From the NCBI RefSeq assembly GCF_002742685.1, contig NZ_PEDM01000004.1, forward strand, positions 39,777 through 103,776: a DNA stretch of 64,000 nt, read 5' to 3'. The position numbers and the translations under genes are program-made. The notes beneath the pieces are model-generated. The model saw only the letters and a list, made by a program, of their open reading frames with translations. It was not told where the DNA came from and did not search any database. Source of the DNA: Anoxybacillus flavithermus. Lineage in GTDB: Bacteria > Bacillota > Bacilli > Bacillales > Anoxybacillaceae. Of the stretch, positions 8,982 through 21,389 are shown piece after piece; the first letter of the stretch is position 1; each line of letters starts with the position of its first letter.

Positions 8982-9827
8982 ATGAAAAAAGTGATGGTTG
9001 TTGGCGCAGGCCAAATGGGATCAGGAATTGCTCAAGTGTGTGCCACAGCAGGATATGACGTCATTTTAAACGATGTCAGTGAAGAGCGGGTACAATGGGG
9101 GCTGAACAATATCGCAAAAAGCATCAACAAGTTTTTTGAAAAAGGAACATTAAGCGAACAACAGCGCGATGAAACGATGGGCCGTATTCGCACCTCGACA
9201 AATGTGCGCGATGGAAGCGATGTTGATATCGTGATCGAAGCGGTCGTTGAAAATATGGATGTGAAAACAGCGTTGTTTGCGCAGCTAGATGAAATCACAC
9301 CTCCGCATGCCATTTTAGCAACAAATACGTCCTCATTACCGATCACAGAAATTGCCGCAGCAACGAAACGACCAGAAAAAGTCATTGGCATGCATTTTAT
9401 GAATCCAGTACCAATTATGAAACTTGTCGAAATTATTCGCGGTCTTGCAACGGCTGATGAAGTGTATGAAGCGATTGAACAAATGACAAAAACGTTAGGA
9501 AAAGTACCGGTTGAAGTGAACGACTTCCCAGGATTCGTTTCGAATCGTGTATTAATGCCGATGATTAACGAAGCCATTTATTGTTTATATGAAGGGGTTG
9601 CGACGAAAGAAGCGATTGATGAAGTGATGAAGCTCGGGATGAATCATCCGATGGGACCGCTTACCTTAGCTGATTTTATTGGATTAGATACGTGCTTGTA
9701 TATTATGGAAGTGCTTCATGATGGACTTGGGGATGACAAATACCGTCCATGTCCGCTTTTACGTAAATATGTGAAAGCGGGTTGGCTCGGACGAAAAACG
9801 GGACGAGGATTTTACACGTACGAATAA
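8982..9827 (+). CDS. 3-hydroxybutyryl-CoA dehydrogenase
   Basis: NAD(P)-dependent oxidation of 3-hydroxyacyl-CoA (281 residues). N-terminal Rossmann nucleotide site [16 protein letters not shown], catalytic region [17 protein letters not shown], and C-terminal domain with [19 protein letters not shown] 8982 follows GGGGGATGGGG at a proper distance. An earlier ATG at 8967 overlaps the thiolase stop and adds five unlikely residues. Supplies ketoacyl-CoA to the thiolase encoded just upstream. Confidence 0.95.
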   Translation: MKKVMVVGAGQMGSGIAQVCATAGYDVILNDVSEERVQWGLNNIAKSINKFFEKGTLSEQQRDETMGRIRTSTNVRDGSDVDIVIEAVVENMDVKTALFAQLDEITPPHAILATNTSSLPITEIAAATKRPEKVIGMHFMNPVPIMKLVEIIRGLATADEVYEAIEQMTKTLGKVPVEVNDFPGFVSNRVLMPMINEAIYCLYEGVATKEAIDEVMKLGMNHPMGPLTLADFIGLDTCLYIMEVLHDGLGDDKYRPCPLLRKYVKAGWLGRKTGRGFYTYE

Positions 9828-9840
9828 AGGGGTTGGCATC

Positions 9841-10992
9841 ATGAAGTTACATTTTACAGAAGAACAACAAATGATGCGTCAAATGGTGCGCGAGTTTGCG
9901 GCAAATGAAATTGCACCGTTTGTCGAGCGCATGGAGCGTGGGGAGTTTCCGCGGCCCATTCTTGAAAAAATGGCGGAGCTCGGCTTAATGGGGATTACTG
10001 TACCTGAACAATATGGCGGTGCGGGGATGGATTTTACGTCATATATCATTGCGATACATGAAATTTCAAAAGTGAGTGCAACGGTTGGGGTCATTTTATC
10101 TGTCCATACGTCTGTCGGCACAAATCCGATTTTATATTTCGGAACGGAAGAGCAAAAGCAAAAATATGTGCCGAAGCTAGCGCGTGGAGAATATTTAGGG
10201 GCGTTTTGTTTAACAGAGCCAGGATCGGGATCGGACGCGGCAAGCTTAAAAACGACGGCTATCCGCGATGGCGATCATTACGTATTAAACGGATCGAAAG
10301 TATTTATTACAAACGGTGGAGAAGCGGACACGTACATCGTATTTGCCCGTACAAATCCAGAAGAAAAAGGAAGTAAAGGAGTAAGCGCATTTATCGTTGA
10401 AAAACATACCCCAGGGCTTGTTATCGGAAAAGACGAGAAAAAAATGGGGCTTCACGGATCGCGCACGGTACAACTGTCGTTCGAAGATATGCGTGTGCCA
10501 GCAGAAAACTTGCTTGGTCAAGAAGGGGACGGATTTACAATTGCGATGGCTAATTTAGATGTCGGGCGCATTGGAATTGCGGCGCAATCGCTCGGTATTG
10601 CGGAAGCAGCGCTGGAACATGCGACGAGCTATGCGAAAGAACGCATTCAGTTCGGAAAGCCGATTGCCGAACAACAAGGTATTGCGTTTAAACTAGCTGA
10701 TATGGCAACGAACGTCGAAGCGGCGAAATTGCTCGTTTATCATGCGGCTTTTTTACGCTCAAACGGCATGCCGTGTGGAAAAGAAGCATCGATGGCGAAG
10801 CTTTTTGCATCAAAAACAGCGATGGAAAACGCTATCGAAGCGGTACAAATTTTTGGCGGAAACGGCTACACAGAAGACTATCCGGTTGAGCGGTTATTCC
10901 GCGATGCGAAAGTATGTGAAATTTACGAAGGGACGAGCGAAATTCAACGGCTTGTGATTAGTAAACATTTGTTAAAGGGGATGGGAAAATGA
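9841..10992 (+). CDS. acyl-CoA dehydrogenase (first of two)
   Basis: FAD enzyme introducing the alpha-beta double bond into short acyl-CoA, giving electrons to ETF (and then FadF). 383 residues; FAD/substrate signature [16 protein letters not shown] (about residue 122), and C-terminal [17 protein letters not shown] containing the catalytic Glu of the short-chain type. AAAGGGG precedes the ATG. The stop overlaps the next gene's start (ATGA). Similar throughout to the next gene, so an old tandem duplication with likely different chain or branch preference. Confidence 0.94.
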   Translation: MKLHFTEEQQMMRQMVREFAANEIAPFVERMERGEFPRPILEKMAELGLMGITVPEQYGGAGMDFTSYIIAIHEISKVSATVGVILSVHTSVGTNPILYFGTEEQKQKYVPKLARGEYLGAFCLTEPGSGSDAASLKTTAIRDGDHYVLNGSKVFITNGGEADTYIVFARTNPEEKGSKGVSAFIVEKHTPGLVIGKDEKKMGLHGSRTVQLSFEDMRVPAENLLGQEGDGFTIAMANLDVGRIGIAAQSLGIAEAALEHATSYAKERIQFGKPIAEQQGIAFKLADMATNVEAAKLLVYHAAFLRSNGMPCGKEASMAKLFASKTAMENAIEAVQIFGGNGYTEDYPVERLFRDAKVCEIYEGTSEIQRLVISKHLLKGMGK

Positions 10993-12128
10993 ATTTTCAA
11001 CTAAGTGAAGAACATGAAATGATACGAAAAATGGTGCGCGACTTCGCGAAAAATGAAGTGGCACCGACAGCGGCGGAACGCGATGAAGAAGAACGATTTG
11101 ATCGCAGCATTTTCAACAAAATGGCGGAGCTCGGTTTAACGGGCATTCCGTGGCCAGAACAATACGGTGGCATCGGCAGCGACTATTTAGCATACGTCAT
11201 CGCTGTCGAGGAGCTTTCCAAAGTGTGCGCCTCGACAGGAGTGACGCTATCAGCTCACATTTCGTTAGCGAGTTGGCCGATTTATAAATTTGGGACAGAA
11301 CAACAAAAACAAACGTATTTACGGGCGTTAGCGACAGGTGAAAAGCTTGGCGCATACGGTTTGTCTGAGCCAGGGGCAGGTTCTGACGTTTCAGCGATGA
11401 AAACGCGTGCGGTTCGCGATGGCGACCATTACGTACTAAACGGCTCAAAAGTATGGATTACAAACGGTGGGGAAGCGGACATTTATGTCGTGTTTGCGGT
11501 CACTGACCCAGAGAAAAAGCATCGCGGCATTAGCGCATTTATTGTTGAAAAAGGAACGCCCGGGTTTTCGATCGGGAAAAAAGAGAAAAAGCTCGGCATT
11601 CGTTCATCGCCAACGACGGAGCTTATTTTTGAAGATTGCCGCATTCCGAAAGAAAATTTACTCGGCGAAGAAGGGGAAGGATTTAAAATTGCGATGATGA
11701 CGCTCGATGGCGGACGAAACGGCATTGCGGCGCAGGCGGTTGGCATCGCGCAAGGGGCGCTAGATGCAGCGGTAGAATATGCGAAAGGGCGCGTTCAATT
11801 CGGCAAGCCAATCGCAGAACAACAAGGCATCGCTTTTAAACTAGCGGATATGGCAACGGCCATCGAAGCGGCACGTTTATTAACATATCAAGCAGCATGG
11901 CTCGAATCAAACGGCTTACCGTACGGAAAAGAATCAGCGATGGCGAAATTGTTTGCAGGGGATACAGCGATGAAAGTCACCGTTGAAGCGGTACAAATTT
12001 TCGGCGGTTACGGCTATACGAAAGACTATCCAGTAGAACGCTTTATGCGCGATGCAAAAATTACGCAAATTTATGAAGGCACGCAAGAAATTCAGCGCAT
12101 CGTTATTTCAAGAATGTTAACGAAATAG
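10989..12128 (+). CDS. acdA: acyl-CoA dehydrogenase AcdA
   Basis: Second FAD acyl-CoA dehydrogenase (379 residues), very close in sequence to B. subtilis AcdA as I remember it ([13 protein letters not shown] start, [18 protein letters not shown]). Motifs: [16 protein letters not shown] and [17 protein letters not shown] with the catalytic Glu. Likely acts on butyryl-, isobutyryl- or related short acyl-CoA, the same substrates that the IcmF in this operon interconverts. Translationally coupled to the upstream paralogue by a 4-base overlap. Confidence 0.94.
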   Translation: MNFQLSEEHEMIRKMVRDFAKNEVAPTAAERDEEERFDRSIFNKMAELGLTGIPWPEQYGGIGSDYLAYVIAVEELSKVCASTGVTLSAHISLASWPIYKFGTEQQKQTYLRALATGEKLGAYGLSEPGAGSDVSAMKTRAVRDGDHYVLNGSKVWITNGGEADIYVVFAVTDPEKKHRGISAFIVEKGTPGFSIGKKEKKLGIRSSPTTELIFEDCRIPKENLLGEEGEGFKIAMMTLDGGRNGIAAQAVGIAQGALDAAVEYAKGRVQFGKPIAEQQGIAFKLADMATAIEAARLLTYQAAWLESNGLPYGKESAMAKLFAGDTAMKVTVEAVQIFGGYGYTKDYPVERFMRDAKITQIYEGTQEIQRIVISRMLTK

Positions 12129-12138
12129 GAGTGATGTA

Positions 12139-12762
12139 ATGAAAAAGCGTGAAGTGCCCGCGTCTGTGAAAGACGAACGGCTTGTGAAAAAAAGGCGCAA
12201 TCAAATGATTAAAGGGGCAATTTCGTTATTTAAACAAAAAGGGTTTCATCAAACGACGACGCGCGAAATTGCCCGCGCTTCTGGCTTTAGCATCGGAACG
12301 TTATACGAATACATTCGCAAAAAGGAAGACGTTCTTTATTTAGTGTGCGACCGAATTTACGATGAAGTACGCGATCGCATGGAGCAAGCCATCGATACGA
12401 CAAAAGGGGATTTAGACGGGTTAAAATTAGCGATTGATTACTATTTTCGCGTTGTTGACGAGCTGCAAGACGAAGTGCTCGTCATGTATCAAGAAGCGAA
12501 GTCGCTCGGCAAAGAATCGCTTCCGTACGTGTTAAACAAAGAATTGCAAATGGTGGCGATGTTTGAACATATTTTACGGCGCTGTGTCGACAACGGGGTA
12601 TTTTCGCTTACAGAACAAGAAATTCAATTGTTTGCACATAACATTTTTGTTCTCGGTCAAATGTGGGGGTTCCGTCGGTGGGCGTTGAAAAAAATGTATA
12701 CGCTCGATGAATATATTGAATGGCAAACAAAGCTATTGCTCGAAGGCATTATGAAGCGGTAG
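12139..12762 (+). CDS. TetR/AcrR family regulator of the acyl-CoA operon
   Basis: A 207-residue TetR-family repressor: N-terminal helix-turn-helix (about residues 22-68; [20 protein letters not shown]), then an all-helical ligand domain. Position inside the operon, 10 bases after acdA, suggests that it senses an acyl-CoA and controls the palindrome at 7724-7743. It is not the same as B. subtilis FadR by sequence. GTGATG before the ATG is a weak ribosome site (GGAGTGATG). Confidence 0.88.
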   Translation: MKKREVPASVKDERLVKKRRNQMIKGAISLFKQKGFHQTTTREIARASGFSIGTLYEYIRKKEDVLYLVCDRIYDEVRDRMEQAIDTTKGDLDGLKLAIDYYFRVVDELQDEVLVMYQEAKSLGKESLPYVLNKELQMVAMFEHILRRCVDNGVFSLTEQEIQLFAHNIFVLGQMWGFRRWALKKMYTLDEYIEWQTKLLLEGIMKR

Positions 12763-12782
12763 CGAAAGGGGATGGGAGAAAG

Positions 12783-15700
12783 ATGGCGCACATTTATCGT
12801 CCGAAACATCACGTTCGCTTTGTGACGGCATCGAGTTTGTTTGATGGGCACGATGCGGCCATTAACATTATGCGCCGCATTTTACAAGCGAGTGGAGCGG
12901 AGGTCATTCATCTCGGTCATAACCGCTCGGTTGAAGAAATTGTAAACGCTGCGATTCAAGAAGACGTACAAGGGATTGCTGTATCTTCGTATCAAGGCGG
13001 ACATATGGAGTTTTTTAAATATATGTACGACTTATTGCAACAACGTGGCGCTTCGCATATTCGCATTTACGGCGGCGGTGGCGGCGTGATTATTCCAAGG
13101 GAAATAAAAGAATTGCACGCGTATGGTATCGCTCGTATTTTTTCACCAGAAGACGGACGGCGTTACGGGTTGCAAGGAATGATTAACATCATGATGGAAG
13201 AATGCGATTTCCCAACGGTCAGAGAAATAACAGATGAAGTGGAACGATTAGCAAACGGAGACGTTCAAGCGGTGGCGCGCTTAATTACTGTGTGTGAAAA
13301 CCGCGTGAATGCCCATAGTGAAGTAGCTGCGACAGCAGAAGCGGTTTTACAACGGGTCAAAGCGATGGCCAAGCGCGTTCCCGTCGTCGGGGTTACCGGA
13401 ACAGGTGGAGCTGGCAAAAGCTCGCTTACTGATGAGCTCGTTCGTCGCTTTTTGAATGAAATTCCAGAGAAGAAAGTAGCCATTTTATCGGTGGACCCGA
13501 CGAAGCAAAAAACGGGCGGTGCGTTGCTTGGAGATCGCATTCGTATGAATGCCATTTCTTCTCCACGTGTGTATATGCGTAGCTTGGCGACACGAAGCTC
13601 GCGTTCAGAATTGTCGCTTGCCATTCAAGATGCAATTGAAGTCGTTAAAGCGGCAGGCTTTGATTTAGTGATCGTAGAAACGAGCGGCATTGGTCAAGGC
13701 GATGCAGCGATTAAAGATATTTGTGATATTGCGATGTATGTGATGACGAGCGAGTTCGGCGCCCCATCGCAGCTTGAAAAAATCGATATGATCGACTATG
13801 CCGATCTCATTGTCATTAATAAATTTGAGCGACAAGGTTCAGAAGATGCAAAGCGCCAAGTGCAAAAGCAATATCAACGAAGCCATCAATTGTTTGATCG
13901 CGATGTTAGCGAAATGCCTGTATTCGGAACGATCGCCAGCCAATTTAACGACCCGGGAACAAATACGCTCTTTGTCGCATTAATCGACTTAATTAACGAA
14001 CGAATGGGAACAAATTGGACGACGACGTTGCAAAAAGTCGATCGTGTCGAAAAACAAAACGTCATTATCCCGAACGAACGTCGCCATTATTTGCGCGAAA
14101 TTGCCGATACGATCCGTCAATATCATAAGCGCGTCAATGAGCAATGTGACATCGCTCGCCGTGTATTTCAGCTTGAAGGCGCCATCGAAACGATGAATGA
14201 GCGCCACGATGAACAAGCGTTGGCAGCTTTGCAAGAGGCGAAGCGATCATATGAGGAAAAATTAACGCCAGAGTCGAGAAAGCTATTAGCTTCATGGGAA
14301 GATGTGAAAAAGAAATATGCTGCCAAAGAGTTTGTGACAAAAGTGCGCGATAAAGAAATCGTCACGCCGCTAAAGACGAAAAGTTTAGCAGGTTTAGACA
14401 TTCCAAAAGTGGCGCTGCCAAAGTTTAAAGATTACGGGGAAATTTTACGATGGCTTTATAAAGAAAACGTTCCAGGTGCATTTCCATTTACCGCTGGTGT
14501 ATTCCCGTTTAAACGGCAGGAGGAAGATCCGAAGCGACAGTTTGCAGGGGAAGGTACGCCAGAGCGGACGAATCGGCGCTTCCATTACTTATGTAAAGAC
14601 GATCCAGCGAAACGGTTAAGTACCGCGTTTGATTCTGTCACGTTATATGGGGAAGACCCGAATGAACGTCCAGATATTTTTGGGAAAATCGGTGAAAGTG
14701 GTGTAAGCGTTTGTACGTTAGATGATATGAAAAAATTATACAAAGGGTTTGATTTATGCCATCCGCTTACATCTGTATCGATGACAATTAATGGTCCTGC
14801 GCCAATCATTTTAGCGATGTTTCTAAATACAGCGATTGATCAACAAGTAGAGAAGAAAGAAGCAGAGCTTGGACGAAAGTTAACGAAAGAAGAATACGAA
14901 CAAGTGAAAGCATGGACGCTGCAGACGGTGCGCGGAACGGTTCAAGCGGACATTTTAAAAGAAGATCAAGGACAAAATACGTGCATTTTTTCAACCGAAT
15001 TTGCTTTGCGCATGATGGGAGATATTCAACAATATTTTATCGACAATCGTGTCCGTAACTATTATTCTGTTTCCATCTCAGGCTATCATATTGCGGAAGC
15101 TGGAGCAAATCCGATCACGCAATTAGCGTTTACGCTTGCGAACGGTTTTACGTACGTTGAATATTATTTAAGCCGAGGCATGCACATTGATGATTTTGCA
15201 CCAAACTTATCGTTTTTCTTCAGCAACGGCCTTGATCCAGAATATACAGTAATCGGTCGAGTAGCAAGACGCATTTGGGCGGTTGCGATGCGAGAAAAAT
15301 ACGGGGCGAACGAACGAAGCCAAAAGTTGAAATATCACGTACAAACATCAGGACGTTCGCTTCACGCCCAAGAAATTGATTTTAATGACATTCGCACAAC
15401 GTTACAGGCGCTCATGGCGCTTCACGATAACTGCAACTCGCTTCATACGAACGCCTATGATGAAGCGATCACTACGCCGACTGAAGAGTCTGTTCGTCGT
15501 GCGATGGCGATTCAGCTTATTATTACAAAAGAGCATGGATTAACGAAAAACGAAAATCCGCTACAAGGATCATTTATTATCGAAGAATTAACGGACTTAG
15601 TGGAAGAGGCGGTATTAAAAGAATTTGAACGTCTTGATGAGCGCGGTGGCGTGCTTGGTGCGATGGAAATGCAATATCAGCGCGGCAAAATTCAAGATGA

Positions 15701-16037
15701 ATCAATGTATTACGAAATGAAAAAACATAGCGGAGAGCTGCCGATTATTGGCGTAAACACATATTTAAATCCGAACGCAGCAGTCGAAGAAGAAATTGAA
15801 AGCTTGCAGCTCGCGCGGGCATCATATGAAGAAAAGCAGCTTCAACTCGAAAACTTACGCAAATTCCATGAAGAACATAAAGACGAAGTGGAAGAAGCGC
15901 TTGCGCGGTTAAAACATGTCGCGGTAAGCGGCGGAAACATTTTCGCCGAGCTGATGGAGACGGTAAAAGTCGCCAGCTTAGGACAAATTACAAAAGCGTT
16001 GTATGAAGTCGGTGGACAATATCGCCGCAATATGTAA
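12783..16037 (+). CDS. icmF: fused isobutyryl-CoA mutase (B12 domain, G-protein chaperone, mutase large domain)
   Basis: Adenosylcobalamin enzyme interconverting isobutyryl-CoA and n-butyryl-CoA, 1084 residues in one chain. Order: B12-binding domain with the His-on loop FDGHDAAIN (about residues 20-28), MeaI-type GTPase with Walker [12 protein letters not shown] (about residues 202-212), then the TIM-barrel mutase domain. Two residues that separate IcmF from methylmalonyl-CoA mutase are present: Phe574 in AGVFPF (Tyr in MCM) and Gln731 in GQNTCIF (Arg in MCM). ATG 12783 follows AAAGGGGATGGGAG. The open frame back to 12720 overlaps tetR and is not needed. Last gene of the operon, with a terminator overlapping its stop. 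Confidence 0.96.
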   Translation: MAHIYRPKHHVRFVTASSLFDGHDAAINIMRRILQASGAEVIHLGHNRSVEEIVNAAIQEDVQGIAVSSYQGGHMEFFKYMYDLLQQRGASHIRIYGGGGGVIIPREIKELHAYGIARIFSPEDGRRYGLQGMINIMMEECDFPTVREITDEVERLANGDVQAVARLITVCENRVNAHSEVAATAEAVLQRVKAMAKRVPVVGVTGTGGAGKSSLTDELVRRFLNEIPEKKVAILSVDPTKQKTGGALLGDRIRMNAISSPRVYMRSLATRSSRSELSLAIQDAIEVVKAAGFDLVIVETSGIGQGDAAIKDICDIAMYVMTSEFGAPSQLEKIDMIDYADLIVINKFERQGSEDAKRQVQKQYQRSHQLFDRDVSEMPVFGTIASQFNDPGTNTLFVALIDLINERMGTNWTTTLQKVDRVEKQNVIIPNERRHYLREIADTIRQYHKRVNEQCDIARRVFQLEGAIETMNERHDEQALAALQEAKRSYEEKLTPESRKLLASWEDVKKKYAAKEFVTKVRDKEIVTPLKTKSLAGLDIPKVALPKFKDYGEILRWLYKENVPGAFPFTAGVFPFKRQEEDPKRQFAGEGTPERTNRRFHYLCKDDPAKRLSTAFDSVTLYGEDPNERPDIFGKIGESGVSVCTLDDMKKLYKGFDLCHPLTSVSMTINGPAPIILAMFLNTAIDQQVEKKEAELGRKLTKEEYEQVKAWTLQTVRGTVQADILKEDQGQNTCIFSTEFALRMMGDIQQYFIDNRVRNYYSVSISGYHIAEAGANPITQLAFTLANGFTYVEYYLSRGMHIDDFAPNLSFFFSNGLDPEYTVIGRVARRIWAVAMREKYGANERSQKLKYHVQTSGRSLHAQEIDFNDIRTTLQALMALHDNCNSLHTNAYDEAITTPTEESVRRAMAIQLIITKEHGLTKNENPLQGSFIIEELTDLVEEAVLKEFERLDERGGVLGAMEMQYQRGKIQDESMYYEMKKHSGELPIIGVNTYLNPNAAVEEEIESLQLARASYEEKQLQLENLRKFHEEHKDEVEEALARLKHVAVSGGNIFAELMETVKVASLGQITKALYEVGGQYRRNM

Positions 16038-16066
16038 TGTCGGGGAATGTCCCGACATTTTTTTTG
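16036..16066 (+). terminator. terminator after icmF
   Basis: AATGTCGGG and CCCGACATT form a perfect 9-bp stem followed by eight T. The stem begins inside the icmF stop codon. Confidence 0.93.
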
Positions 16067-16159
16067 GGCAACGCTCTAGCATAAAGTAAATGAATTTGTT
16101 TATAATGAATGGTATGGATTTTTGTTGTTTTCATACGTTGGAGAAAGGGAGTGCGGAAA

Positions 16160-16708
16160 GTGAGTTTGGAGCAATACTCTCAAGAACAATTGCGAGAGAT
16201 GTCTTTTGTCGAACTTGCATATTTGCTATTGTGTGAGAAAAAGCAAACAGTGTCATTTCAAGAGATGGTTGAACAGCTAGTCACGATTAAAGGGTTATCT
16301 GAAAGTGAAGTAAGCGCCCGATTAGCGCAATTTTATACAGATTTAAACGTCGACGGCCGGTTTATTTGTGTTGGGGAAACGGCTTGGGGCTTGCGCGCAT
16401 GGTATCCATACGATCAAACAGAAGATGAAGCGGTACCTGTCGAGCGCGTGAAGAAGAAGAAAAAAGTGGCGGATGACTTTGATGACTTTGACGATATCAT
16501 CGATGAAGACGAATTAGTATATGACGATTTAGACGAAGAGTTATTAGATGATGAAGAGCTGTTAGACGATGATTTTGTATTAGATGAAGATGAAGAAGTG
16601 ATCGACGATTTATTAGATGAAGAACTAGATTTAGATGATGCCCCGCTTGATGAAGAGTTAGACGTCGTTGATGAAGAATTAGAGTTAGAAGAAGATGAGG
16701 AATTATAA
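16160..16708 (+). CDS. rpoE: RNA polymerase delta subunit
   Basis: Gram-positive RNA polymerase accessory subunit that increases transcript release and recycling. It has a folded N-terminal HARE-HTH domain (about residues 1-90) and an intrinsically disordered tail made almost only of Asp, Glu, Leu and Val, the family hallmark. GTG 16160 (VSLEQYSQEQ) follows AAAGGGAG at 8 bases; earlier in-frame codons overlap a TATAAT at 16101-16106 that probably serves as the -10 element. 182 residues. Confidence 0.95.
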   Translation: MSLEQYSQEQLREMSFVELAYLLLCEKKQTVSFQEMVEQLVTIKGLSESEVSARLAQFYTDLNVDGRFICVGETAWGLRAWYPYDQTEDEAVPVERVKKKKKVADDFDDFDDIIDEDELVYDDLDEELLDDEELLDDDFVLDEDEEVIDDLLDEELDLDDAPLDEELDVVDEELELEEDEEL

Positions 16709-16710
16709 CC

Positions 16711-16739
16711 TTGACTTTTTACATCGATATATGTAGAAT
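16711..16739 (+). promoter_or_regulatory. sigma-A promoter of pyrG
   Basis: TTGACT, a 17-base spacer and TAGAAT, starting 3 bases after the rpoE stop. The expected start site is the G run at 16747, 7 bases after the -10. Confidence 0.85.
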
Positions 16740-16746
16740 TCTGTTT

Positions 16747-16810
16747 GGGCTCTTTTCATAGAGATACGTTCGCTCCCTTACATATTTGTAAGCGGAGCGT
16801 TTTTATTTTT
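16747..16810 (+). promoter_or_regulatory. pyrG: pyrG leader attenuator (CTP-sensing, reiterative G addition)
   Basis: The predicted transcript begins GGGCUC and contains a terminator whose left arm is CGCTCCCTTACA (16771-16782) and right arm TGTAAGCGGAGCG (16787-16799), followed by TTTTTATTTTT. In B. subtilis pyrG low CTP causes extra G residues to be added at the 5' GGGC start, and the poly-G tract then pairs with the pyrimidine-rich left arm to prevent termination. All parts needed are visible here: GGGC start, CUCCCUU in the left arm, terminator before the gene. Confidence 0.85.
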
Positions 16811-16846
16811 CCCCGAATTCGCACAAAATGTAACTATTCTAAATGA

Positions 16847-18460
<1,614 letters not shown>

Positions 18461-18461
18461 T

Positions 18462-18488
18462 AGAGGATGTCCGATATGGGCATCCTCT
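18462..18488. terminator. bidirectional terminator between pyrG and ywjG
   Basis: AGAGGATG-T-CC and GG-G-CATCCTCT pair around GATAT. It serves pyrG on the + strand and touches the ywjG stop on the - strand. Confidence 0.8.
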
Positions 18489-19006
18489 TATTCATATTCG
18501 GCAACGATTTCTTGCGTCATGAGCGCTAAGCTATGATAAGCAAATAAAGCGGCAATCGCAGCAGGAAAGCCAACGCGTGTACCATCTTCTGTTGGAACGA
18601 GCGGTTGTTTTAAACATAAATCAATATGTACATCGACATAATCAACGAGCGACGGTTTCGTGTCCTCTGCGATAGATGACATACCGATCGTCCATATGTT
18701 TTGTTCGTGAAGCTGTTTTGCGATGCGAATCGCTTCTTCATCTGTGCAAAAGCGTGAAACGATAAGCACGCGATCGGCGGTTGTCACTTCTTTCATGTTG
18801 AACTGTTTTACGTTTGGTAACTTTTCAGCTCCATGTAGCGCTTCCGCGACAACTGCTTCCATTTCATTAATGCCGTAAATAAAAATCGTTCCGTTACTAA
18901 TGACTGCTTGTGCAAGTAAACGCGCAGCATCTTCAAACTGCTGTTCTTCTTGGGCGCTTATTCGTTGAAATACCCCTGTAAGTTGCGTCGATAATATTTT
19001 TAACAT
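18488..19006 (-). CDS. ywjG: DUF2529 protein YwjG
   Basis: A 172-residue protein of the DUF2529/YwjG family. The alternating segments GTIFIYGINEMEAVVAEAL and ADRVLIVSRF look like a SIS-type (sugar isomerase) nucleotide-fold domain, but no function is known to me. ATG 19006 is chosen since AAAAGGGGA lies 7 bases before it; an upstream ATG adds only six residues (MKRGFT). It lies convergent to pyrG and divergent from spo0F, the same arrangement as in Bacillus. Confidence 0.85.
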   Translation of the reverse strand: MLKILSTQLTGVFQRISAQEEQQFEDAARLLAQAVISNGTIFIYGINEMEAVVAEALHGAEKLPNVKQFNMKEVTTADRVLIVSRFCTDEEAIRIAKQLHEQNIWTIGMSSIAEDTKPSLVDYVDVHIDLCLKQPLVPTEDGTRVGFPAAIAALFAYHSLALMTQEIVAEYE

Positions 19007-19179
19007 GGTAAATCCCCTTTTCATGCGACGTTTTGTTTAGTGTTCATTATATTAAAAAATAAAAAAATGATCAAAATTCGAACATGAAGCAGGATAAATG
19101 GTAAAAATTTCGAAATAATGATACGATAATAAAAAATAAGAGCTTTACATATGAAAAAGAGAAAATAGAGGTGTTTATC

Positions 19180-19539
19180 ATGGCGGGGAAGATTTTGATT
19201 GTGGACGACCAATTCGGCATTCGCATTTTATTAAACGAAGTATTTCAAAAAGAAGGATACGAAACGTATCAAGCTGCAAACGGTGTTCAAGCGCTCGATT
19301 TGTTTGCGAAGCACTCCCCAGATTTAGTATTGTTAGATATGAAAATTCCGGGCATGGACGGAGTCGAAATTTTAAAGAAAATGAAAGAGATGAATGAACA
19401 TGTAAAAGTTATCGTCATGACAGCTTACGGAGAACTCGATATGATTCATGAGACGAAAAAACTCGGTGCGCTGACACATTTTGCGAAACCTTTTGATATA
19501 GACGATATGCGCGACGCAGTGAAAAAATATATTGGTTAA
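19180..19539 (+). CDS. spo0F: sporulation phosphorelay response regulator Spo0F
   Basis: Single-domain receiver that accepts phosphate from sporulation kinases and passes it to Spo0B. 119 residues, almost identical in its core to B. subtilis Spo0F. Acidic pocket Asp9-Asp10, phosphoacceptor Asp53 in [13 protein letters not shown], the conserved Thr in VMTAYGE, and Lys in HFAKPFD. ATG 19180 is preferred to the in-frame GTG 19171, because AGAGGTG gives proper spacing to the ATG. No output domain is present, as expected. Confidence 0.97.
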   Translation: MAGKILIVDDQFGIRILLNEVFQKEGYETYQAANGVQALDLFAKHSPDLVLLDMKIPGMDGVEILKKMKEMNEHVKVIVMTAYGELDMIHETKKLGALTHFAKPFDIDDMRDAVKKYIG

Positions 19540-19742
19540 CCATTGACAGCTTTTTGAACTTTTTTCACAAAGTTTTGTTCGTTTCGGTGAATAAGGTTGA
19601 TGTGTGGAAACAAAGTTTGTTATTCTTATAATGTACATACTATTCGAGGTCGTCTTGTATAAAATTGTCGTATTTTGGTCATTGTACATGTGAAAGGCGC
19701 TTTCGGATAGTGAACAATGGCTAATTTAAGGAGGATTTAACG
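19540..19742 (+). other. spo0F-fbaA intergenic region
   Basis: About 200 bases without a gene. It has a TATAAT at 19627-19632 but no convincing -35, and AAGGAGG just before fbaA. I see no clear terminator for spo0F. Confidence 0.5.
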
Positions 19743-20603
19743 ATGCCTTTAGTTTCAATGACGGAAATGCTTAAACAAGCATTGGCAGGCAAGTATGCGG
19801 TCGGTCAGTTTAATATCAACAATTTAGAATGGACGCAAGCTATTTTAGCAGCAGCGGAAGAAGAAAAATCTCCTGTGATCCTTGGCGTGTCTGAAGGAGC
19901 AGCTCGCTACATGGGCGGCTTCAAAACGATTGTGAACATGGTGAAAGGATTAATGGAAGACATGAACATTACTGTTCCTGTCGCGATTCACCTTGACCAC
20001 GGTTCGAGCTTTGAAAAATGTAAAGCAGCGATTGACGCTGGATTTACATCAGTCATGATCGACGCATCACATCATCCGTTTGAAGAAAACGTTGAAATTA
20101 CAACAAAAGTTGTTGAGTATGCTCATGCGCGTGGCGTATCCGTTGAAGCGGAGCTAGGAACAGTCGGCGGACAAGAAGATGATGTTGTTGCAGAAGGAAT
20201 TATTTATGCAAATCCAGATGAGTGCGAAGAGCTTGTGAAGCGTACAGGCATCGACTGTTTAGCGCCGGCGCTCGGTTCTGTGCACGGTCCATACAAAGGC
20301 GAACCAAAATTAGGTTTTAAAGAGATGGAAGAAATCCGCGATCGTACAGGTGTACCGCTCGTTTTACACGGCGGAACAGGTATCCCGACAGAACAAATTC
20401 AACGTGCCATTTCGCTCGGTACATCTAAAATTAACGTCAATACAGAAAACCAAATGGCATTTACAAAAGTTGTGCGCGAAGTGCTAGCGAAAGATGAAAA
20501 AGTGTACGATCCACGCAAATTCCTCGGCCCTGGTCGCGATGCGATTAAAGAAACAGTCATTGGGAAAATGCGCGAATTCGGTTCTTCTGGTAAAGCGTTG
20601 TAA
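19743..20603 (+). CDS. fbaA: class II fructose-1,6-bisphosphate aldolase
   Basis: Zinc-dependent glycolytic aldolase, 286 residues. Metal and active site motifs: [12 protein letters not shown] (Asp and zinc His), [41 protein letters not shown] and LHGGTGIP. The order spo0F-fbaA-tal-murAB-glpX-rho matches Bacillus. AAGGAGG precedes the ATG. Confidence 0.97.
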   Translation: MPLVSMTEMLKQALAGKYAVGQFNINNLEWTQAILAAAEEEKSPVILGVSEGAARYMGGFKTIVNMVKGLMEDMNITVPVAIHLDHGSSFEKCKAAIDAGFTSVMIDASHHPFEENVEITTKVVEYAHARGVSVEAELGTVGGQEDDVVAEGIIYANPDECEELVKRTGIDCLAPALGSVHGPYKGEPKLGFKEMEEIRDRTGVPLVLHGGTGIPTEQIQRAISLGTSKINVNTENQMAFTKVVREVLAKDEKVYDPRKFLGPGRDAIKETVIGKMREFGSSGKAL

Positions 20604-20609
20604 TACAAG

Positions 20610-20645
20610 CCGCACCGTTTCAGCCTTGCTGAAGCGGGCGGTTTT
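20610..20645 (+). terminator. terminator after fbaA
   Basis: A 14-bp stem with one bulged A: CCGC(A)CCGTTTCAG pairs with CTGAAGCGGGCGG, then TTTTG. Confidence 0.75.
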
Positions 20646-20660
20646 GTTTCATTTCATTTT

Positions 20661-20674
20661 TGAAAGCGTTTAGG
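20661..20674 (+). promoter_or_regulatory. cre-like sequence before tal
   Basis: TGAAAGCGTTTAGG matches 12 of 14 positions of the CcpA site consensus TGWAANCGNTNWCA. It overlaps the ribosome site of tal, so it could as well be chance. Confidence 0.25.
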
Positions 20675-20686
20675 AGGTTGAAAATT

Positions 20687-21334
20687 ATGAAATTTTTTAT
20701 TGACACGGCAAATATTGATGAAATTCGCCACGCCCATGAACTAGGCATTTTAGCGGGGGTAACAACAAACCCAAGCCTCGTCGCAAAAGAAAACGTATCG
20801 TTCCACGATCGTCTTCGTGAAATTACTTCTCTCGTTTCCGGTTCCGTTAGTGCCGAAGTAATCGCAACGGATGCAGAAGGAATGATTGCAGAAGGGGAAG
20901 AATTAGCGAAAATCGCACCGAACATTACGATTAAAGTGCCGATGACGCCAGAAGGGTTAAAGGCAGTAAAAGTATTTAGCGAAAAAGGAATTAAAACGAA
21001 TGTCACGCTCATTTTTAGTGCGAATCAAGCGTTGCTAGCGGCGCGTGCTGGTGCGACATACGTATCGCCGTTTTTAGGCCGCTTAGACGATATCGGCCAT
21101 AACGGCTTAGAGTTAATTGAAACGATCGCAAACATTTTCGCCATTCACGACATTGATACAGAAATTATCGCGGCATCGATCCGTCATCCACAACATGTGA
21201 CAGAGGCAGCATTAAAAGGGGCACACATTGCGACAGTTCCTTACAACGTGCTTATGCAACTATTTAAACATCCGCTTACAGATCAAGGTATCGAAAAGTT
21301 TTTAGCAGACTGGAATAAAGCAAACCAAAAATAA
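20687..21334 (+). CDS. tal: transaldolase (small, TalC/MipB type)
   Basis: Pentose phosphate pathway enzyme of the short 215-residue class. Motifs: [24 protein letters not shown], catalytic Lys in NITIKVPMT and [14 protein letters not shown] 20687 follows TAGGAGGTTG; the open frame upstream (MKAFRRLKI) covers the ribosome site itself. B. subtilis calls the same gene ywjH/tal. Confidence 0.95.
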   Translation: MKFFIDTANIDEIRHAHELGILAGVTTNPSLVAKENVSFHDRLREITSLVSGSVSAEVIATDAEGMIAEGEELAKIAPNITIKVPMTPEGLKAVKVFSEKGIKTNVTLIFSANQALLAARAGATYVSPFLGRLDDIGHNGLELIETIANIFAIHDIDTEIIAASIRHPQHVTEAALKGAHIATVPYNVLMQLFKHPLTDQGIEKFLADWNKANQK

Positions 21335-21389
21335 TGATTGAGCAGTTTTCCGTCGCGTTCTAGGACGCTTTGCGAGAAGGGAGACACAT

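Noticed and set aside
12720..12782. Longer icmF start at 12720
   Set aside because: It overlaps the tetR coding end and lacks a ribosome site; ATG 12783 has a strong one and matches family length.
19540..19600. TTGACA at about 19546 as an fbaA promoter
   Set aside because: No -10 element at a suitable distance.
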